Shown: in pieces, positions 1 through 13,600 of the stretch
Position numbering within the stretch: position 1 is the stretch's first letter
Layout of the letters: every line of letters begins with the position of its first letter
From: Mesocentrotus franciscanus
Lineage: Eukaryota > Echinodermata > Echinoidea > Camarodonta > Strongylocentrotidae
Length of the DNA stretch: 64,000 bases
Reading direction: 5' to 3'
Assembly (NCBI GenBank): GCA_037976565.1
Contig: CP137684.1
Coordinates: forward strand, 21,862,814 to 21,926,813
Position numbers and translations under genes: made by a program
The notes under the pieces: model-generated
Database searches by the model: none
Told to the model about the DNA's origin: nothing
Seen by the model: the letters and a program-made list of their open reading frames with translations, nothing else

Positions 1-380
1 CCTGGTAGCTTACTAACAAGCATGCACATGCTTTCTTATAATAGTTGTCAGGAAAAAAAACAAAAACAAAACAAACAGATATGTTAAAAAAGAACTTCTA
101 ATGAGCAACCATCACTCAAAACTATGCCTTTGATGTTTCAGGTTACTTAGACCTTTGTGGTTTAAATCATTCAATAAAACAAACATCATAAGTCATAAAA
201 TATAGTTCATAATTCAATGGAGAGAATTATAATTGCATTTGAGATCGATCCTCAAAACATAAGCATAGCAAAATTAGAGATTTCTCCATGGAAAATGTGA
301 AAGTTCAAGGCAAATAAATAATAGAAGAGGATACCATTACACCTCTAGTTAACCGCTATGCTAAGACATGTTTGCTATGT
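1..380. other. No gene recognised; intron upstream of the Walker B exon
   Basis: AT-rich sequence with no convincing exon or named repeat. By position it is the intron that precedes the Apaf-1 Walker B exon. Confidence 0.4.
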
Positions 381-980
381 TACAGATCCCTGTTAATTCT
401 TGATGATGTCTGGTCAACCAGAGTCATTCACACAATGAAAATAAATTGAATTGGTCTTACAGATCCCTGTTGATCCTTGATGATGTCTGGTCAATCAGAG
501 TCATTCACACAATGACTATAAATTGAATTGGTCTTACACATCCCTGTTGATCCTTGATGATGTCTGGTCAACGAGAGTCATTCATACAATGACAATAAAT
601 TGAATTGGTCTTACAGATCCCTGTTGATCCTTGATGATGTCTGGTCAACGAGAGTCATTCATACAATGACAATAAATTGAATTGGTCTTACAGATCCCTG
701 TTGAACCTTGATGATGTCTGTTCAACGAGATTCATTCACACAATGACAATAAATTGAATTGGTCTTACAGATCCCTGTTGATCCTTGATGATGTCTGGTC
801 AACGAGAGTCATTCATACAATGACAATAAATTGAATTGGTCTTACAGATCCCTGTTGAACCTTGATGATGTCTGGTCAACGAGAGTCATTCACACAATGA
901 AAAAAAATTGAATTGGTCTTACAGATCCCTGTTGATCCTTGATGATGTCTGGTCAACAAGAGTCATTCACACGTTTGATG
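381..980 (+). repeat. Eight-copy 77-bp tandem array containing the Walker B exon acceptor
   Basis: Copies of the TTACAG acceptor plus the first ~50 nt of the Walker B exon start at 381, 458, 535, 612, 689, 766, 843 and 920, an exact 77-bp period. Only the last copy runs on into the rest of the exon (GTTTGATGTCCAGG...). The other seven continue into ACAATGACAATAAATTGA, giving an in-frame TGA about 20 codons after the acceptor. Confidence 0.95.
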
Positions 981-1609
981 TCCAGGCTAGAGTTATGGTC
1001 ACAACTAGAGACAGGGGAGTCACAGACAGAGTTACAGGTTGGTAGGAGAGGGATAACAGGAGTGGTGCGTTTTATTTTGGTTGTGGTAGAATTCATGATG
1101 AGATGATGATCATCATCATGGTAATGATGATGATGGTGGTGGTAATGATGGTGGTGGTGGTGGGGGTGATGATGATGATGGTGGTGATGATGATGGTGAT
1201 GATAATGCTGATAATGGTGGTGGTGGTGGTAGTGATGATGATAGTGGTGGTGGTGATAATTATGATGATGATGAATATAATGATGTGATGTTGATGAAGA
1301 TAATGGTGGTGGTAGTGATAATAATGATGCTTGTTGAATATTTGTTTTTATTCATTACCGTAGAGGACCGAAATGAAACCAAGTCATCTCGATAAACACC
1401 TCAATGTTTCCTTTACTCCTAGGTCCTGTACATCGGGTACAGCTAGAACAAGGTTTCTCTGAAGAACAAGCCTTAGCAACCTTAGCAGCTTGGACACTTC
1501 AAGATGTCAAGACATTACCTCCAGAGGCCAAGGCTATCTATGAAGCTTCTAAAGGATCTCCTCTTGTTATCTCAATCATAGGAGCTCTACTAGCTGATCA
1601 TCCTACAAG
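925..1609 (+). CDS. APAF1: Apaf-1 exons: NB-ARC Walker B / RNBS-B and GxP region
   Basis: Exon 925-1037 follows a TTACAG acceptor and encodes SLLILDDVWSTRVIH, the Walker B/kinase-2 strand with the catalytic double Asp, then VMVTTRDRGVTDRV, the sensor-1/RNBS-B motif. It ends in phase 1. Exon 1423-1609 completes a Gly codon and continues GPVHRVQLEQGF through KGSPLVISIIGALLADHPT, the NB-ARC GxP (GLPL-like) motif that contacts nucleotide, and ends at a GTAAGT donor in phase 2. The 5' half of the first exon, with its acceptor, is tandemly amplified upstream (381-920). Confidence 0.92.
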
Positions 1610-4600
1610 GTAAGTTTAGAATGTAATCTCCTCCCTGAATTTATTGTTATTAGTATGTTCATAATTTTCTTTATTACGGAATGATATAGCTATTCCCACC
1701 TTTGTTGTTTATTGTGAATCTCCTCTCCTCCTATAATATACATTTCCCCTCATCTCTCTTTCCCCCTCTCTTTCCCATCTTGTCCCTTCTCTCTCTCCTT
1801 TCTCCCTCAATTTTCCTCCTTGCTCTCTCCTCTCTTACTTTCCCCTTTTCCTGCCCTCTTATCTTCCTTCTCACTACCTGTATCTCACTTTCCGCTTACC
1901 CATGTCTCCCTTTCCATCTATCTATGTCCCAGATGGAAGTATTACCTTGACAAGCTCACAAGGAAACGCTATGCAAGCCTGAAGAAGGTCACAGCCTATG
2001 AGTATGGCAGCGTCGGTGAAGCCATGGGTATGAGTCTGGAGCAGTTACCCCAAGAGCTAAGGGATGTTTATAAATCATTTGCTATATTTGCCGAAGATGT
2101 GCCTATCCCAGCTTCAGTGAGTACTTATTCATATAAATATCTACATTTAATGTAGTTGTAACGACATGAACATAGGTAAACATCTAAAACCAGGTCCATG
2201 ACTTTTAATTTGAAATATAAGTGTGTCATTGGCAGGGTGTACAAGACAAATTTACAAGGTATAATTATAACACCTGGAACATAATTGTAAAGCACAAGAA
2301 ATATTTAAATGAATATCGAGGAGAAATTGAATTTGAAAGCGCTCAATGGTTTAAAGCGATGCTTCACATTTATTGTTAGAAAATATTCTATGTTTTGTAA
2401 TTTTTTTGATAGCTTGTTCACATTTGGTGGGATAAACTGCAGCATTTTTTTTTTCATTGATATATATGTATATGTACAGTATGAAAACAATACAACACAC
2501 ATAGCACCATCTACATGTACATGTATTGAGAATATTCTGAGAGCTGGCCCATTTAGAATATCCATGAAGCAAATACAACATCCCAAGAATTTCTGCTTTA
2601 CTTCTAGTTTTAGAGATCACATGCATTTACCCAAGTCTGGTGTATGCAACATGTAAACAGATGAGAGTATGTCTGTAAGCTGTAACTGTTAGGGCCGTTC
2701 AGATATGAAGAGGCAAAACCCTGGCGATGTTTTTCTCATGATGACGTAAAGTGTAATAATAATGATATTCCGCTTTTATATAGCGCCCAATACATCGATC
2801 CAACGATGTACCAAAACGCTTTACAGATATATTACTACCCCGGTCATTGGACACTCCCTGGGGAGCATTCCAGCCAGTCGCCATTTTACAAGCGCACACT
2901 TGCTTATCCAACCGCATGAACTTTCGCATCCTACCGGGTACCCATTTAACACCTGGGTGGAGAGTAGCAAGTGCAGGTAAATATCTTGCCAAAGGATATT
3001 AGTGCCGTGTCGGGATTCGAACCCTTGACCTTCGCCTCTCCAGTCAAGCGCCTTAAACCACTCGACCACGACACTCCTACACGTCACATTTCTGTATCTG
3101 ATAACAGAGAGCTCGGTGAATATGTGCAGGGCCCCGTTGCATAAAACTTACCGTTGATGGTAACTTTGCCATCAAAATCAAGGTTTCCATGGTAGTTTCC
3201 ATTGATGGCAAAGTTACCATCAATGGTAAGTTTTATGCTACGGGGCCATGGACCATTGTTACAATCAGTTGCCATTCATTTACACATTAAAAACACTGCG
3301 TCTGCTCTTTTGTGGTGGTTTACCGAGCCATATCCGAACGAGCCTTTACAATGATTGTTTTTTCTTCAGGTACTCGGAGTGATGCACGGTGAGGAGCAAG
3401 AATCAATAGAAGACATGATGGAAGAAATCATCAATAAATCACTCGCTTTCCAAGAATGGAACACAACGTATAAATGTCAGATGTACACAATCCATGACCT
3501 CCAACTTGACTTTCTAACTGAACAATACAAGGGAGATATTCAGGTAAGCCTTTTGATTGATTGATTGGTTGCTTTTATTCATATTCCATGCAAAAATTGC
3601 AAAGCATAATACATTTTTACAAAACATTAGCATTTCTTAAAGTAATGTGGAAATAAATAATCCTGAATCATAGTAATTAATAACATGAAAGAATGTTCTG
3701 TAAATCATTAAAATACGGAAATGAAAAGTGAACCTACTTAAGAGCTAGGCTTGTTGCATGCAGGTTCGCTGAATTAAACTACTGACTTTAATATTTAGAA
3801 AAAGCAGAATACACATATACTAGACTGATACAAAAAAGAAAAATGAAACAAAATACATCATGTTACGGCTAAAAGTGGTATAGAGAGAAATAGAGGGATG
3901 AGAGAAAAAAAAGGGACAGATAGATGGATAGTAGATAGATAGGTGGGTAGATGGGTATAGATAAAGAGAGAGAGAGAGAGAGAGAGAGAGACTTTTACAT
4001 TATGTCTTGTAAGAACTGGTTTCCCTTTTGAGACGACATACCACCTTTGATGTGAACGTGTTCATTTTTCAGTGAGTAATATTAAAAAGTAGGAATACAT
4101 ACTCTACATGTAGGTTTAGAATAAATTACATTATAATTAGATCAATTTATATAGCACAGCTACTATATAAATATACTCTACTGCGCTGTGATGAAAACAA
4201 AACTCCTAACAGTGCTACTTTACAGACAATCAAGACAAAACTATTCAAAAGCTCCTGAAAAACCAGTGCGTCTTCCACAAAACTTTGAAGACAGCAACAG
4301 ATACGGCTTTTCTTATATATATGAGAGAAACTTATCATGTCATTGTACATGTATAAATGTTAATTTTAATTTTTTTTTACAGCGTTATAAAATAGATATT
4401 TATTTTAATTCAAGTAGATAAGTGAAATGTTTATTCTTTATTCTAATGTTTTCTTTTAGGCGCCTTAAGAATTGCTTGGATGGATATTTGGGTATTACAG
4501 TTTATATTATTATTTTTTTTATTATTTTCATCTATTATCATTGTTAATGTTTTTATTACTATTCTAATTCTTATCATTATCATCAGTGTTTTTAGAATCA

Positions 4601-7600
4601 CTAGAATCATTGTTATTATCACCAATAGTAGGTAGAGTAGTCTTTTGGAGTAAAGATCTATACATGTGTATTTTTATCATTATAATCATCATATTACCAT
4701 CATTATTATCATTACTATAATTATAATTTTTATTACTGTTATTACTGTATGTATAGTGAAATCTTGTTTCAACAAGGTCCTTAGGACCATGGAATTTGCC
4801 TTGTTATATCAGGAATCTTGTTATATCAGAGCTCTTCATAATGAGGTTCCACTGTACATGTATTTCCATGTCATCATTATCATCATACTGTCTCTATCAT
4901 CGTCGTCTTAAAGGGACAGTTGAGTTCTTGTTTAAGACCGCAAATGCCTTCAAAGTGCATGGTTATTGCTCTTTTTCTTATTTATGACACTTCTAGTGCC
5001 CTTTTAGGACCTAAAATTGCTATGAAGGTAATTTTAGACCCCAAAATGTGTGAAATTTAGATTAAATCTGATCGAACCGATTCAGGTCCACTTTAAAAAA
5101 AATATGGTGAACGTGAATTTAATTTAATTTGATAATAACAAAACATGGGCCGGCTGGTTGTGCGTATTATGACCAGCACGAAAAAGCCAACAAACATACC
5201 TGGTTCAAAATTATCGAATATTTGTGGGGCCCCTCAAATATTAGAAATGGATATGGATTTTTCAGCCGTCTTGGAAACGATTTTGATCAAACAAAGATGA
5301 TTTTGTAATCTAAATTGTACGCTCTTTCAAATTTGACACTACCGGTAAGTTTTTCATTATCTCACAAAAACTTATTTTGTGTAGTGTCCTCTGTCGAATA
5401 TTTGTGGGGCCCCTCAAATATTAGAAATGGATATGGATTTTTCAGCCGTCTTGGAAACGATTTTGATCAAACAAAGATGATTTTGTAATATAAATTGTAC
5501 GCTCTTTCAAATTTGACACTACCGGTAAGTTTTTCATTATCTCACAAAAACTTATTTTATAGTTATATCGACTGCTACGAGAGGACTAGCTGTTTCTATA
5601 CTGGCTCGCGGGATAGTTGAATCCCCTGCTATCACCCCGAGGCGCGCCTGGGTGGGCGGCGCCGAGGGGTGATAGCAGGGGATTCAACTATCCCGCGAGC
5701 CAGTATAGAAACAGCTAGTCCTCGAGTATTAAAGCAGTCGATATGACTTTATATGCCGAATTAAAACAAAAATCTACCAAGAATTCTTACCTTAGCCTTT
5801 TAGTGAGTAAAAATTTGTTAAAACATCACAGAAAATCTGAAACACTGTCTGTTAATCTTCGCTTAATCTTCGAGTGAAAGTTTCAATCATTTGGGAATCG
5901 CAGACAAAGAGCACTGTATGGCGTCCGTGCTCGCACGTAGACAATTTTAACACGCAAACCAATGGGGATCGCAGTCAACCAATGGGAATCGCAGGATAAT
6001 GAGGACTCAGGGTAGAAACTTTTAACTAGGCCCTGTGGGCTATTGCTATGCCCTGTGAGTTGGGCATGGCTTGAAATCAGGACTCCATTTCGACCAATCA
6101 GATGGCTAGATTTCTAATGTGTACTAGTGTCCTCTGTACCAAAACTCCACTATCCCTTTAATCATCAATATTTACTCTGAATTCTCCTTCATACAGGACA
6201 TGAACAAGAAGCTAGTGGATGGCTTCCATAACCATTGCAAGAGTAAGTACCACACACTCCCAGATGATGGCTATATACATATGTACCTTGCAGCGCACAT
6301 GGCACAGGCTGAAGAATTCGCTGAGCTCACAAAGATACTCACATGCCTGAGATGGATTACTAACAAGGTTGCACTGACGGGACCAGCGAACACCTTGAGT
6401 GACTACGTGAGCTATAAGAACCTGTTATCATCCGAGGTGAGTTATACATGAAGACTTTCGTCGCAAAACGCAATATCTCCATTTCAGGCGTTATGAGAAA
6501 AAAAAAAAAAGTTTTGCCCCCTTAATTCTATGCAAGAAAATGGAAGTCATGAACCAATATGAAATGATCACTTCACTTTATTAAAATAATGATGCCTTAA
6601 AATCTATAATAACTTTTTTTGAAAACCACTGATCACCCATTTACTAGTTCATGTATTTCTCTCTCTCTCTCTCTCTCTCTCTTTTTTGCTTGAGTGATTC
6701 TATGACATTCATTCAAACCTTGTAATAGATTTTTAACTTTTATTTCTTTTGAGCCTGTGATATATGTCATACAAAAAAGATAAACACGTACAAACTGCTA
6801 TACATGTAATTGACCTTGAGTTAATTACAAGTGTTATCAGTGTTGTTCACACTGCTACATCTTTGTTGTTTCATCAGGCTAAAGACATTGTGAGTCAGTT
6901 CCAGTACTTTGTCAGTGTGAACGCACATCTCCTCATGCAATCACCCCTCCCTGACGTCCTACAACTTGCCCTTCTACAAGCGGATACCACCGAGGTCTGT
7001 CAACAATCTAGGAGACTGGTCAAAGCAAAGCAGAATGGTTTCTACGTTGAATGGTGGTAAGTCAAAGGTCAAAGGTAGAAGATCATATGAGAAAAGTCAA
7101 ATATTGTATTAATCCCTTATGTCCCCAGCTTGTTAGGCTACAACCAGATATCACAAAGGTTTGTCAACAGTTTAGAAAACTCTTCAAAATCAAGCAAGGT
7201 GGCTTCTAGGTAGAATGGTGGTAGGTCAAAGGTCGCAGTTCAACATCAAAGATGAAAGGTCCGAACATTTTTTAGTCATGTATGTCTCCAGCTTACCTTG
7301 CTCCAACCAGATATCACTGAGGTCTGTCAGCAATCTAGCAGACTGGTCGAAGCCAGGCAGAGTGGTTTCTACATGAATGATGCTAAGTCAAAGGTCAAAG
7401 TTAAAAGGTCATAGGAGGTGAAAAGTCAATATCGTATTGGTCAATTATTTCCTCCAACTTGCCTTGCTGCAGCCAATCTTCACTGAGGTTTGTAAAAAAA
7501 CAAGAAGACCAGTCAAAGCCGAGCATAGTGGTTTCTACATTGAATGATTGTAAGTCAAAGGTCAAAGGTTATAGATTTGTATTCCCTTTGCATTGCTTCA

Positions 7601-10600
7601 GCCATGTCCCATTCTTGCTGCAGTTCCATGTAATTGTGTTTTACCATGCATTTTGATTCTCGGTAACATGAAATTAAGTGTAAGTTGCTATTTATTGTAA
7701 AGTTATTGTAAATTCATTGAATGAGATACAATTAATCACAAATTATTGTGGCACAGGGCCCAGAACATCTGTTTATTTTTGTCTTTATAAATCTCCTGTT
7801 GTGTTATCATCACATGTATCTTTTGTTTCTCTCCTTCTCACAGCAATAAATACCTAGTAAGAGATTCACTCCTCATGACTAATACACCACATTCTGGGGT
7901 TACGATGTGTGCTCAGTTCAACGCCGCAGGAGATCATGTCTTATCTTGTGGAGAAGATGGCTATGTCAAGGTAAATAACAGACTTCTTTTAGATTCAAAT
8001 TAAAATTCAATTTATTGATTAAATTGCAAAAATTAAGGATCATTCTCATTTCATAATTCACAGAGGTGAATATAAGATGAACAGAGAGGGAGGGGAGGGG
8101 GTGGAGAGGAGAGTGAGGGAAGGGGTGGAGAGGAGGGGAAGAGGAGAGGGAGAGAGGGGAAGAGGAGAGGGACTCATTTATGTTCCTTGAGAATGTGATA
8201 CAGTGTATATAAAAGCTTACATCTTAAAGTATTCAACAAAAGCCCTAATTCAACCAGTCCACCTTTCATTATTCAGTTATGAAAAACACAATAAACATCA
8301 AATTTACAAGGGGTATTAATAATTTAGTTGTTAACTGTATATTGTGCCATCCATCTAGGAAAACTATGCCAAACAAATGACCTTCATCTGCCCATGCGCA
8401 TATTTTATCTACGAGCTGGTCTATTCACTCATAACCACTATTTTAAACTGTTGACAAAAAAAGACTGGAGGAATTGAAAGTCAGAGCAAATGTCAAGTCA
8501 CCTACATTAGAACTTTTGTTGTTTTTGTTTTCTTATAGTTTTGGAGCAGTGAGTCTGGCAAACAAGCATTCAGCATTGAAGCTCATAACGACTGGGTTAA
8601 TTGGTGTGAGATATCACCTGACGGTCAGACCATGGTCACATGTTCTAGCTCAAATGTCAAACTATGGAGGATACCTAATGGAGGATATCCTCTTACTCAG
8701 ACTATGATAAGGAAGATCCCCGGTGATTGGTTGAAGGCTATATTTTCTCACGATGGAACAAAGATTGCTATGTGCTCTCAAGATGGACTCATTGAGGTAA
8801 GAATGAGAGAGAGAAAGAGAGATGGAGAGAGAGAGAGAGAGAGATCCTTCGGTCAGCTAATGTGTTTGTAAAATGTTAGTTATATGTTAGTAATATGTTA
8901 GTAATATGTTAGTAATAGGTTAGTAATATGTTAGTAATAGGTTAGTAATATGTTAGTAATATGTTAGTAATATGTTAGTTATATGTTAGTAATATGTCAG
9001 TAATATGTTAGAAAAATGTTAGTAATATGTTAGTGGTATGTTAGTAATATTGTATTGATATGTTAGTAATATGTTAGTATAAATATAGTAATATGTTAGT
9101 AATACGTTAGTATTATGTTAGTATTATGTTAGTAATCAGTTAGTAATATGTTAGTATTATGTTAGTAATATGTTGGTAATATGTTAGTAATATGTTAGTA
9201 TTATGTTAGTAATATGTTGGTAATATGTTGGTAATATGTTAGTAATATGTTAGTATTATGTTAGTAATAGGTAATATGTTTAATATGTATTCTTAAACAT
9301 AATAATTTTTTACAGATCCTTGACCTGAAGGAAGACAGAAGGAAAATGATCCGTGCGAGTGACTCTGTGATCAGGTCGCTGTGTTATACACTGGATGATA
9401 GATACATTATATCCTGCTCTGATGATACAAAAGCAAAGGTAAGAAGGGACACAGATACAGTTAACAACTAAATTATTCACACCCCTTGTAAATTCAATGT
9501 TTGTGTGTTTTTTGTATTAAAATCAAAAGTGAAAGGTGGACTGGTTGAATTAGGGCCTTCGTTGAATACTTTTAGATGCAAGCTTTGATATGTCACATTC
9601 TCAAAAAACATAATTCATGACAAATTGATTGATGGTTGGTTATTTTACCTGACTGCTAAGAAAGCACAAATGCTTGTAAGTAAGCAACCAGACGGACGAC
9701 GGCTTTAGGTCCTCTCCGAGAGACCTGGTAGTGAGGATTAATGCCTTACCAAAGGGCACTAGCGCATCGACTTGGTTTCGAACCCGGGTCACCGGATTAC
9801 GAGACCACTGCTCTACCAACTGAGCTATCGCGCCTCCAAATCAATTTTTCATGTACTTAAAAAATTAAAAATTACAAAACTTGGTAAGGGTGAGAATAAT
9901 TTAGTTGTTAACTGTACATACAAATGTAGAAACGACACATACAGACACAGATAGAAAGAGTGATGAGGTAGGGATGGAGGGAAGGAGGGAGAAAGTATGA
10001 TCATATATTATTACAAAATATAGAGAAATAGACTAAAAATTAAGAAGATAGATTTAAAAACATACATACATACAAATGTTAGACATTGGGCATACATGGG
10101 AGAGAGAGAGAGAGAGAGATGGAAAAAGTATTTCTTTCTCACAAAATACGAAACCACCATTAATGAATGAGGTTACTTGTATTTTCGAAACCATGTCTGT
10201 CATAAAAACCTTGAGAAAAAAAAAGAAGAGCAAATATTTCTATCATCATTATCATTGTCATTTCCAACATGATAATTTGTATCAACGTTTATTTATTTAT
10301 TTATTTATTTCTGATATTTAGACAGGGTGACTCATTATCACCAATAATGGTGGTCTTCCATGAGACCCTGTTACCCTTTCACCCTTTCCATCACCCTTTC
10401 CATTGTGTATTTTTTCCCCTCATTTTACCCATCTTGATTCGAGCAGGTCTTCGATGCCTCCTCGGCAACATCCAACCCTGTCATGTCGTACACTGGTCAC
10501 ACGACTTCCGTCATCAGCGCTAGCCCTTCACCGGACGGTCAGTATGTGGCTACCACAGGGAGCAGCAATGTCCATGTATGGAGGATAGTGGACGGGGCAT

Positions 10601-13600
10601 TGGTCGGGAAGTGTATGAGTGAAGCCAACAGTGTCTTGTGTTGTGAGTTCTGTCCTAAAGGAGATGTCATTGCAGGGGGTCTCTCATCGTATGAGATTGT
10701 GGTGAGTATAGAGTTCATGCCCTTCTCTATAAGCAGTAGGGTACTGACAGCCAAAAGTCTCAATCTAAATCTTAGGAAGAGAGTTGTCAAATGTCTGGTT
10801 TGGAGTGTAGCTCTGGTAGGTTTGGAGTATGGCTCTGAAACTTGGACAATCAGGAGAGCAGAGGAAGGCTGATTGACAGTTTGGAAATTTGGCTGTGAAG
10901 AAGAATGGGAGGGTCACCAAGGAAGAAGTGCTGGATAGAGTGAATGAACGAAGGAGCTTTAGAAAAACAATCTGGAGACGGAAGAAAAACTTGATAGGAC
11001 ACATCTTACGGGGGGATAAGATACTCAGGGACATCTTGGGAGAGAAGATGGATGGTAAATGGGGAAGAGGTAGATACAGAATTGGGATGGTGTCAGACTT
11101 GGAAGGTGACAGATCATATGACATAATGAAGAAGAAGGCTAAAGATAGAGAGGGATGGAGAAAGAACTGAAGAAGGTATAGGTGTGTTTACCTGCCTTTG
11201 GCGGAACACCTAAGAGAGAGAGAATTTTCAGGTATCCAAATTAAAAAGATACCCAAATTTCCCGTCCCTAGTTTGATATGGGTCGAAAGTTGAATACTTT
11301 TAGATATAAGCTTTAATATGTCACGTTATCAAGAAACATAATTGGGAGATATTAATTGTTCACATACTTAAAAAATAAAACAGTTTGTAAGGGCAAAGAG
11401 ATAACACAACATGGAGTTCTTGCTAGTGAGTGCCTTTTGAACGAGCTGTGAAGCCGACTCGTAAACTCAGCGGGTGTTCGCGAGATGATTTACGACAGCT
11501 GTTTGGGGTTCGCTCTAGATCTTCGCAGTGTGAGCATGCGCAGTTCCTACTTTCGTATTTGGCTTTCTTGGATTAACTATTTTGACAATCGCAAACAATG
11601 GCAGATAACACCGATTCCGAATAGTTTACAACTTTGATTTAGATGACGAGTTATCTTTGTTATCTGAAATCGATGAATTAAAACTCGTTCCTGATGATTC
11701 GGAAATCGGAATTCATGATGAGTTTATTGAAGTATTATTACGATTAAGACTAGATCTAATATAAGAGGAAGCACAAACGTGTAAGTAATGACTTCGTCTT
11801 CGGTCCCGTACATTGCATTCCGTGTTGGTTTTGCAATGTTTTGGGGAAATATAGCCTTGCGCGTTAATTTATTTATTTATTCATGTCTTCTTTATAAAAG
11901 CAGGGTGGTCCCATTCAAGCCGCAAGGCCTGCTTTCCAGGCTTTTCACATTTCTTTTCAATGGTTATCATATCATTAAATAACATATACATTGCCTGATT
12001 AAACAGAAGGAAGTCAGAAGAGGTTAACAAAAATCCAGCCATTATTACCCCCCTCCATCAAAATCAACTAGATCTAGGGTCTAGACCTTACTCCTACTAT
12101 AGTATAGCCTTTTCCTTACAGACCTTGGGTCATAGCCTAGGTTCTATATTTATAGACCCCTCTAGAGTCTATTACTTATTAGAAACGAAATATAATCTAC
12201 ACGAGGAGCAACTCTTTGTTCACAACACAATCAGGGATGAATAGCTGTAAAAGATTCAGTGAAAAAATGACACTGACAGTCCTGAAAACAAAGTTAAAAA
12301 AAATAATGATGCCTTGATGGCTGAAAATGATGTTTGAACCATCATGAACGATGTAATGCATGTGAGTAACTTTTAATCTAGATAAAAAGAATTAAGACAA
12401 ACACTATAAAGTAACCTAGACTTCTAAGTTCTACTTTGTTCTAGCTAGGTCTAGATCTTTAATTAACTACTAAACTAGAGTCTAGTAATAGTAGACTAGT
12501 CTAGATTAACTTGAAATTCAATAATTCATAAAAAGTAACGTTTCTTTACATAGACGTTAGACCCTATCGAGATCGAGATCGATTCGTTAGATTGCAATCA
12601 GAAGAAAAAAATAAACAAGCCGAATTGAAAATCAGAATCACTAGGTGCACAGAACACGAGTTTGAGCGCGTGGGGCTGGCATTTCTTTCCCCAGCAGACG
12701 ACACAAACCAAGCTGACCAAATGCATAGGCATCTTCACGTGCAAATCTAAACGTATGGGCACCCCTGGGCACTCTTCCGATAGGGTGGGTTTCAAAGATA
12801 AAAACATTCTCTTTCGAATGAAATACAATCTAAATTCCGCAAATGATCGGAACATATTTACAACGAATTATGAAATTGATACTAAAAATTAATATGAAGT
12901 CAGTAAAAGTATCATAACTAGCCCATTTCTCGGTGGATTTTGACGAAAAATATATCGTTGGAATCAGAGAAACAAAGGGAATTCAATAACAACAACTGCG
13001 CATGCTCACTACTAGTAGGTCGGTACTGCGCACGTCCAGTTGCTTTGTTCGTTTGCGAATCTTTACTCCACTCAATGTGAATGGGTTTGAACGGCTTCTA
13101 AGCTAGTACATCAGAGAGCGGCCCAGCTGTCGCCTACGGGCAAATTCCAGCGAGCGGCACTCTGATGTCTGTCGTTATCTCGCGCGTTGCGTAATACTTC
13201 TGGTCGTAAAAATGCTAGGCTGGAACTCCATGTTGTGATATCTCTTTGGTAAGGGCATGAATAATTTGGTTGTTAAGTGTATACATGTTAATCATTCATT
13301 CTGTTGTTAATGGCACAGTTATGGGAAACAAGACGTTACAAGCCTGTAGCTGTCTTCAAAGGTCACTCGTCTTGGGTGATGAGTGTCAAGTTTGATGTCA
13401 AAGGTGAAAGGTTGGTGTCGGCTTCAGATGATGAAACAGTCAGGGTAAGTCTTGATCACTCGTTCTTTACCACGAAAGACCTTTTAGATCATGAGGTAGT
13501 AAACTGCTTCAAAATTTCTGCTGCAGCAGTTTTAACGCTTTGTGTGCCACTTTTTAGATGCCTTGAGCATCTCCTTGAATGGATATGTGCACTATATAAT

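Noticed and set aside
381..1000. CRISPR array or regulatory iteron cluster
   Set aside because: The 77-bp units are contiguous, have no spacers and contain a splice acceptor and coding sequence.
9640..9837. Genuine tRNA-Thr gene
   Set aside because: A and B boxes and a CGT-like loop exist, but the anticodon stem is mispaired and a SINE body follows.
12598..12855. 85-codon minus-strand Cys-containing frame inside the 11394-13248 element
   Set aside because: A few CxxC-like words (VVCWGKKC) but no complete zinc-finger pattern; not enough to name.
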